Source: Litoreibacter sp. (GTDB lineage: Bacteria > Pseudomonadota > Alphaproteobacteria > Rhodobacterales > Rhodobacteraceae). Taken from it: a stretch of DNA of 9,689 nucleotides. Shown here piece after piece: positions 6,442 through 9,689 of this stretch (the first letter of the stretch is position 1; each line of letters starts with the position of its first letter). The stretch is from NCBI GenBank assembly GCA_013042765.1, contig JABDPP010000087.1, positions 1-9,689 of the forward strand, written 5' to 3'. Under the pieces are notes generated by a model that was not told the DNA's origin, did no database searches, and saw only the letters and a program-made list of their open reading frames with translations. The position numbers were made by a program, and so were the translations under genes.

Positions 6442-8050
6442 AGCGCGAAAGTTCCGTGTCCGAAACACCGCGGGCGCAGTTTCGGAAGCCGAAGCTGCAG
6501 AGATCGAGGCGGGCGAAATCGGCACTGAAGCCGAGACCGGAAGCGAGCGGCGGGAAACAGCCAACGCGGGCGACGCTGCGGGAGGCGCACCCGACGATCC
6601 CGCAGCCGAGACGCCGAAGTCGCCAGCTGAGGAAATAGACGACATTCGCAAGGAGAACCTGACCGGTCGCCAGTTGCGGATGGCCCGCCGTGTGGCACAG
6701 AAACAGGGGCTGAGCCCCAGTTCGGATTACGATGCAGTTCGGCTTCTTCGGGCCAAGGGCATTGATCCGTTCAAACGATCCAACATGTTGGAGTTGGTCG
6801 TCTCTGACGAAACAGTAGATGCAACACAGCAGAAGATGCTGTCGGCTCTGCCGGCCAAGGTGAGCGAGAAATCTGAAGTGCCGGCGCTCGCCGTCACCTC
6901 GGAGGCCGAGCGGGCCCAGCAGATCATGGATATGCAACGCGACATCGTGCGCAGGCGCAGACGCCGTGCTGCCATGTTGGGTATAAGGCTTTTGTTTTTC
7001 GTTCTGCTGCCGACGTTTGTGGCCGGCTACTATTACCACTCTGTGGCCACACCAATGTATTCGACGCATTCGGAGTTCATCATCCAAAAAGCAGAGCAAT
7101 CTGGCGGCGGGGGGATCGGCGGGCTGTTCGCAGGAACCGGCCTCGCCAACTCGCAGGATTCGATCACGGTCCAGGGGTATCTCAATTCCCGTGATGCATT
7201 GCTGCGGCTGGATCAGGACGAAGGCTTCAAGGCGCATTTCAGCGATCCCGAAATTGATGCCATTCAGCGCCTCGCGCCGGATGCCAGCAACGAAGACGCT
7301 TACAAAGTATTCCGCAAACACGTCAAGATTGGCTTCGATACCACCGAAGGTATCATCAAGATGGATGTCATCGCGGCCGACCCAGAGGTGAGCGCGCGCT
7401 TCTCCAGGCAGTTGATCGCCTATGCTGAGCAGCAGGTGGATCAACTGACGGCGCGGTTGAGGTCAGACCAGATGCAGGGTGCGGATGAAGGCCGCAAAGA
7501 GGCAGAAGGGAAGATGTTCGCCGCGCAGCAACGGATCGTCGAATTGCAGGAAAAGCTAGGAGTGCTGAACCCCGAAAGCGAGATTGCGGCTGTAATGAGC
7601 CAGATCGCAACTCTGGAAGGTGATCTCCTGACCGAACGGCTGAATCTGCGGACGACTCTGGATAACGCGCAGCCCAACCAGGCGAAAGTGAACGCGGCCG
7701 AAAACAAGATCGAGGAGATCGAAAAGCTCATCGCAGAAAAGCGCGCGGAATTGACCGAAAGCAGCACTGCTTCGGGGTCGCTTGCCCGGATTACGGCCGA
7801 AATGATGGTCGCGCAATCCGAACTGGAGACCCGGCAGGAGATGCTGTTCCAGGCGGAGGCGCAATACGAGTCGGCACGCATGGAAGCCAATCGGCAGGTC
7901 CGTTATCTTTCGCTCGCGGTCAGCCCGTTGGCGCCCGATGAGCCGAGTTATCCCCGTGTGTTTGAAAATACGGTCCTTGCCTTCCTGATCTTTTCAGGGA
8001 TTTATCTGATGGTCTCTCTGACAGCTTCGATCTTGCGCGAACAGGTATAG
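6425..8050 (+). CDS. KpsE/Wzz-like capsule export inner-membrane protein with long N-terminal cytoplasmic region
   Basis: A 541-aa protein with the layout of a polysaccharide co-polymerase/export protein (KpsE/BexC/CtrB class). It has one helix at about 184-203 preceded by six arginines (176-181), a large periplasmic domain with a Gly-rich segment (SGGGGIGGLFAGTG, 226-239), long heptad-like coiled-coil stretches (about 330-495), a proline motif PLAPDEPSYPR (501-511) and a C-terminal helix (about 514-535). KpsE proteins bridge the ABC exporter to the outer-membrane channel across the periplasm. E. coli KpsE is about 380 aa; the excess is the roughly 180-residue N-terminus, which is Glu/Ala-rich (20-75) and then carries a more ordered segment (77-125, KENLTGRQLRMARRV onwards). 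I chose the ATG at 6425 rather than 6395 because GAAGAGG (6414-6420) precedes it. It overlaps the ATPase gene by 17 bp, implying coupling. Stop TAG at 8048-8050. Confidence 0.88.
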   Translation: MTTKVKARKFRVRNTAGAVSEAEAAEIEAGEIGTEAETGSERRETANAGDAAGGAPDDPAAETPKSPAEEIDDIRKENLTGRQLRMARRVAQKQGLSPSSDYDAVRLLRAKGIDPFKRSNMLELVVSDETVDATQQKMLSALPAKVSEKSEVPALAVTSEAERAQQIMDMQRDIVRRRRRRAAMLGIRLLFFVLLPTFVAGYYYHSVATPMYSTHSEFIIQKAEQSGGGGIGGLFAGTGLANSQDSITVQGYLNSRDALLRLDQDEGFKAHFSDPEIDAIQRLAPDASNEDAYKVFRKHVKIGFDTTEGIIKMDVIAADPEVSARFSRQLIAYAEQQVDQLTARLRSDQMQGADEGRKEAEGKMFAAQQRIVELQEKLGVLNPESEIAAVMSQIATLEGDLLTERLNLRTTLDNAQPNQAKVNAAENKIEEIEKLIAEKRAELTESSTASGSLARITAEMMVAQSELETRQEMLFQAEAQYESARMEANRQVRYLSLAVSPLAPDEPSYPRVFENTVLAFLIFSGIYLMVSLTASILREQV

Positions 8051-8056
8051 TTTTAC

Positions 8057-8890
8057 ATGAAAACAGTCTCGATTGGTGAGGTCTCGATCTCCAATGACCT
8101 CCCTCTGACCGTCATCGCCGGTCCCTGCCAGTTGGAGTCGCAGGATCATGCCCTTATGCTTGCGGAGCAGATGGCCGAGTTTTGCGCTGATGCCGGAGCC
8201 GCGTTCATTTTCAAGGCATCCTACGACAAGGCGAACCGGACCTCCCTGTCCGGAAAACGGGGCGTCGGGATGGAAAAAGGACTCGAGATACTGGCGGGTG
8301 TCAAGGATCGCATTGGCTGCCCAGTTCTCACGGATGTGCACGGGCCGGAACAGTGTGCCACGGTCGCGGCGGTAGCTGATGTCCTTCAGATACCGGCGTT
8401 CCTTTGTCGGCAGACAGATCTGCTTCTGGCTGCCGGAGAGACAGGGGCTGTTGTCAACGTCAAGAAAGGTCAGTTCCTGGCGCCTTGGGATATGCCAAAC
8501 GTGGCCGCCAAGGTGGCGTCCACCGGAAACGAACGGATCATGTTGACCGAGCGCGGCTCGTCATTCGGGTACAACACGCTGGTCGCTGATTTCCGCAGCC
8601 TCCCGACCCTGGCGAAAACCGGATACCCTGTGATCATGGACGCCACCCATTTGGTGCAGCAGCCCGGTGGGCAGGGCGGGTCGTCCGGAGGCCAGCGTGA
8701 GTTCGCGCCTGTCATGGCGCGCGCAGCAGTATCGCTCGGGATTGCCGGCGTGTTCATTGAGACCCACGAAGACCCCGACAATGCCCCCTCAGATGGGCCA
8801 AATATGATCCCGATTGATCAGATGTCGGCACTCGTCACGGAGTTAATGGCGTTCGACGAACTTGCGAAAAAAAGTCCCTGCCGTGTTTAG
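8057..8890 (+). CDS. kdsA: 3-deoxy-8-phosphooctulonate (Kdo-8-P) synthase, metal-dependent type
   Basis: A 277-aa cytoplasmic aldolase-type TIM-barrel enzyme that condenses phosphoenolpyruvate with D-arabinose 5-phosphate to give Kdo 8-phosphate, the first committed step to Kdo of LPS core and capsule linkers. Motifs: IAGPCQLES (20-28), IFKASYDKANRTS (51-63), TDVHGPEQ (92-99), VKKGQFLAPWDM (135-146), LTERGSSFGYN (163-173), DATHLVQQPGG (195-205) and ETHEDPDNAPSDGPNM (235-250). Cys24, His198, Glu235 and Asp246 have the spacing of the metal ligands of the Aquifex aeolicus enzyme (Cys11, His185, Glu222, Asp233), so this is the metal-requiring class rather than the E. coli metal-free class with Asn. 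The ATG is six bases after the previous stop, in the same frame, with only a weak CAGG upstream, which suggests translational coupling. The last codons overlap the convergent oxidoreductase gene. Confidence 0.95.
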   Translation: MKTVSIGEVSISNDLPLTVIAGPCQLESQDHALMLAEQMAEFCADAGAAFIFKASYDKANRTSLSGKRGVGMEKGLEILAGVKDRIGCPVLTDVHGPEQCATVAAVADVLQIPAFLCRQTDLLLAAGETGAVVNVKKGQFLAPWDMPNVAAKVASTGNERIMLTERGSSFGYNTLVADFRSLPTLAKTGYPVIMDATHLVQQPGGQGGSSGGQREFAPVMARAAVSLGIAGVFIETHEDPDNAPSDGPNMIPIDQMSALVTELMAFDELAKKSPCRV

Positions 8891-9689
8891 GCAACCTGGC
8901 CTGCCGCCCAACCCGATGACCATGCCCACTGGAAGTTGTAGCCGCCAAGCCAGCCGGTGACATCCACGACCTCGCCGATGAAGAAGAGCCCCGGAACCGA
9001 TCGCGCCTGCATGGTGCGGGCGTCCAGCGCGTTTGTGTCCACACCTCCAGCGGTCACTTCTGCGGTCCGATATCCCTCTGATCCGACCGGCTTCACATGC
9101 CAGTGGTGGATAAGGTCCCCCAACGTCTCAATGTCCTTGTTCGACTGATCTGCGAGATTTCCGGATAACCCGCTGCGCGCAACGAGCATGATGGCAAGTT
9201 TTTCCGGCAAGTGCCGCGCAAGCGCGTTCTTTAGGGACAAACGCCCCGCGCTCTGCCGATCCTTCTTGAGCTGCTCTGTCAGATCTGCGGCTGTGTGCAG
9301 GTCGATCTCCAATGCGTCGCCCTCACGCCAATAAGATGAGATTTGCAGTATCGAAGGTCCCGACAGGCCACGATGAGTGTACAGGAGCCCTTCCTCGAAG
9401 CTGGTGCCCCTGCAACTCACCCTTGCAGAGACGGATGCACCGGACAGGGGCTTGGTGGCTTCAAGCTCCTGCGTGGCGAAGGTCAGAGGCACAAGGGCGG
9501 GCCGCGTTTCGACCTCTGGGATGTCGAACTGTTCGGCGATTTGATAACCGAACCCGGTCGCGCCCATCTTTGGGATCGATTTCCCGCCGGTTGCAACCAC
9601 GACGGATTTGGCGACCAGGTCGCCCTGATCCGTTGCCACGCGAAACGCTTCCCCAAAGCGCTCGACGCCTGTGACGGTGCATGACAGCC
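8887..9689 (-). CDS. HI0933/YhiN-family NAD(P)/FAD-dependent oxidoreductase, C-terminal part (cut by window edge)
   Basis: The frame stays open to the right edge: codons upstream of the internal GTG at 9639 read LSCTVTGVERFGEAFR and join smoothly to VATDQGDLVAKS, so 9639 is not the start. The 266 visible residues carry the family's second nucleotide-contact motif VVVATGGKSIPKMGATGFG (29-47) and the C-terminal FAD-contact block, with TAGGVDTNALD (212-222), VPGLFFIGEVVDVTG (231-245) and GGYNFQWAWSSG (248-259). Family members are about 390-400 aa, so roughly the first 130 residues, including the GxGxxG FAD fold, lie outside the window. These flavoproteins are variously annotated as BaiN/RdsA-type reductases or aminoacetone oxidase; the substrate cannot be assigned from sequence. 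The TAA stop (8889-8887) overlaps the kdsA TAG. Transcribed toward kdsA and probably unrelated to the capsule operon. Confidence 0.9.
   Translation of the reverse strand, partial: LSCTVTGVERFGEAFRVATDQGDLVAKSVVVATGGKSIPKMGATGFGYQIAEQFDIPEVETRPALVPLTFATQELEATKPLSGASVSARVSCRGTSFEEGLLYTHRGLSGPSILQISSYWREGDALEIDLHTAADLTEQLKKDRQSAGRLSLKNALARHLPEKLAIMLVARSGLSGNLADQSNKDIETLGDLIHHWHVKPVGSEGYRTAEVTAGGVDTNALDARTMQARSVPGLFFIGEVVDVTGWLGGYNFQWAWSSGWAAGQVA

Noticed and set aside
6314..7444. A 376-codon minus-strand open frame opposite the KpsE-like gene and the end of the ATPase gene
   Set aside because: It crosses two real plus-strand genes, has no family motif and no operon partner. The plus-strand proteins have clear architecture, so this is a shadow frame.
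8866..8873. Run of seven A near the end of kdsA as a programmed frameshift or truncating error
   Set aside because: The catalytic domain is complete before it and the frame ends a few codons later at a normal length for KdsA; the run does not form a standard slippery heptamer in the reading frame.
8887..9639. A complete 250-aa oxidoreductase starting at 9639
   Set aside because: The codon at 9639 is an internal GTG, the frame stays open to the window edge, and the N-terminal FAD-binding fold is missing, so the gene is truncated by the window, not short.
1..9689. tRNA, rRNA, CRISPR array, insertion sequence, prophage or defence-system genes
   Set aside because: No matching motifs or repeat patterns are visible; all long frames are accounted for by antiporter, capsule-export, kdsA and flavoprotein genes.

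Overview
The window looks like chromosomal DNA from an alphaproteobacterium, most likely a marine Rhodobacteraceae (Roseobacter-group) member. This rests on GC-rich coding sequence, the style of the protein sequences, a fused MrpA-MrpB subunit of the kind seen in rhizobia and rhodobacters, and a metal-type (cysteine-containing) KdsA. The taxonomic placement is inference; no rRNA or other marker gene is present.

Left part (1-5373, all minus strand): the first five genes of a multisubunit Mrp/Mnh/Pha-type monovalent cation/H+ antiporter operon. In transcription order from right to left they are mrpA-B (fused, 958 aa), mrpC, mrpD, mrpE and the first 24 codons of mrpF, which runs off the left edge. 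Junctions are one-base gaps or ATGA stop/start overlaps, and each cistron has its own Shine-Dalgarno sequence, so the set is a tightly coupled operon building one inner-membrane complex. MrpG is expected just beyond the left edge.

Middle (5374-5787): a 414-bp AT-richer gap between two divergent operons. It holds the start signals of mrpA, weak promoter-like hexamers, and a 30-nt inverted-repeat structure just ahead of the first rightward gene. I see no credible gene in it.

Right part (5788-8890, plus strand): a compact three-gene operon for surface-polysaccharide export: a KpsT-type ABC-transporter ATPase (217 aa), a KpsE/Wzz-like inner-membrane polysaccharide co-polymerase/export protein with a long cytoplasmic N-terminus (541 aa), and KdsA (Kdo-8-phosphate synthase, 277 aa). 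The first two overlap by 17 bp; the last two are 6 bp apart and in the same reading frame. Coupling Kdo synthesis with an ABC-dependent export ATPase fits a group 2-type capsule built on a (poly-)Kdo lipid linker. The permease KpsM, the outer-membrane export protein KpsD and the Kdo transferases KpsC/S are not in the window.

Right edge (8887-9689, minus strand): the C-terminal 266 residues of an HI0933/YhiN-family FAD-dependent oxidoreductase, converging on kdsA so tightly that the two stop codons overlap.

I did not find convincing evidence for an entirely undescribed system. The points most worth a second look are the minimal capsule-export operon (ATPase without permease, unusual ATPase loops, very long N-terminus on the KpsE-like protein, dedicated kdsA) and the structured leader in front of it.
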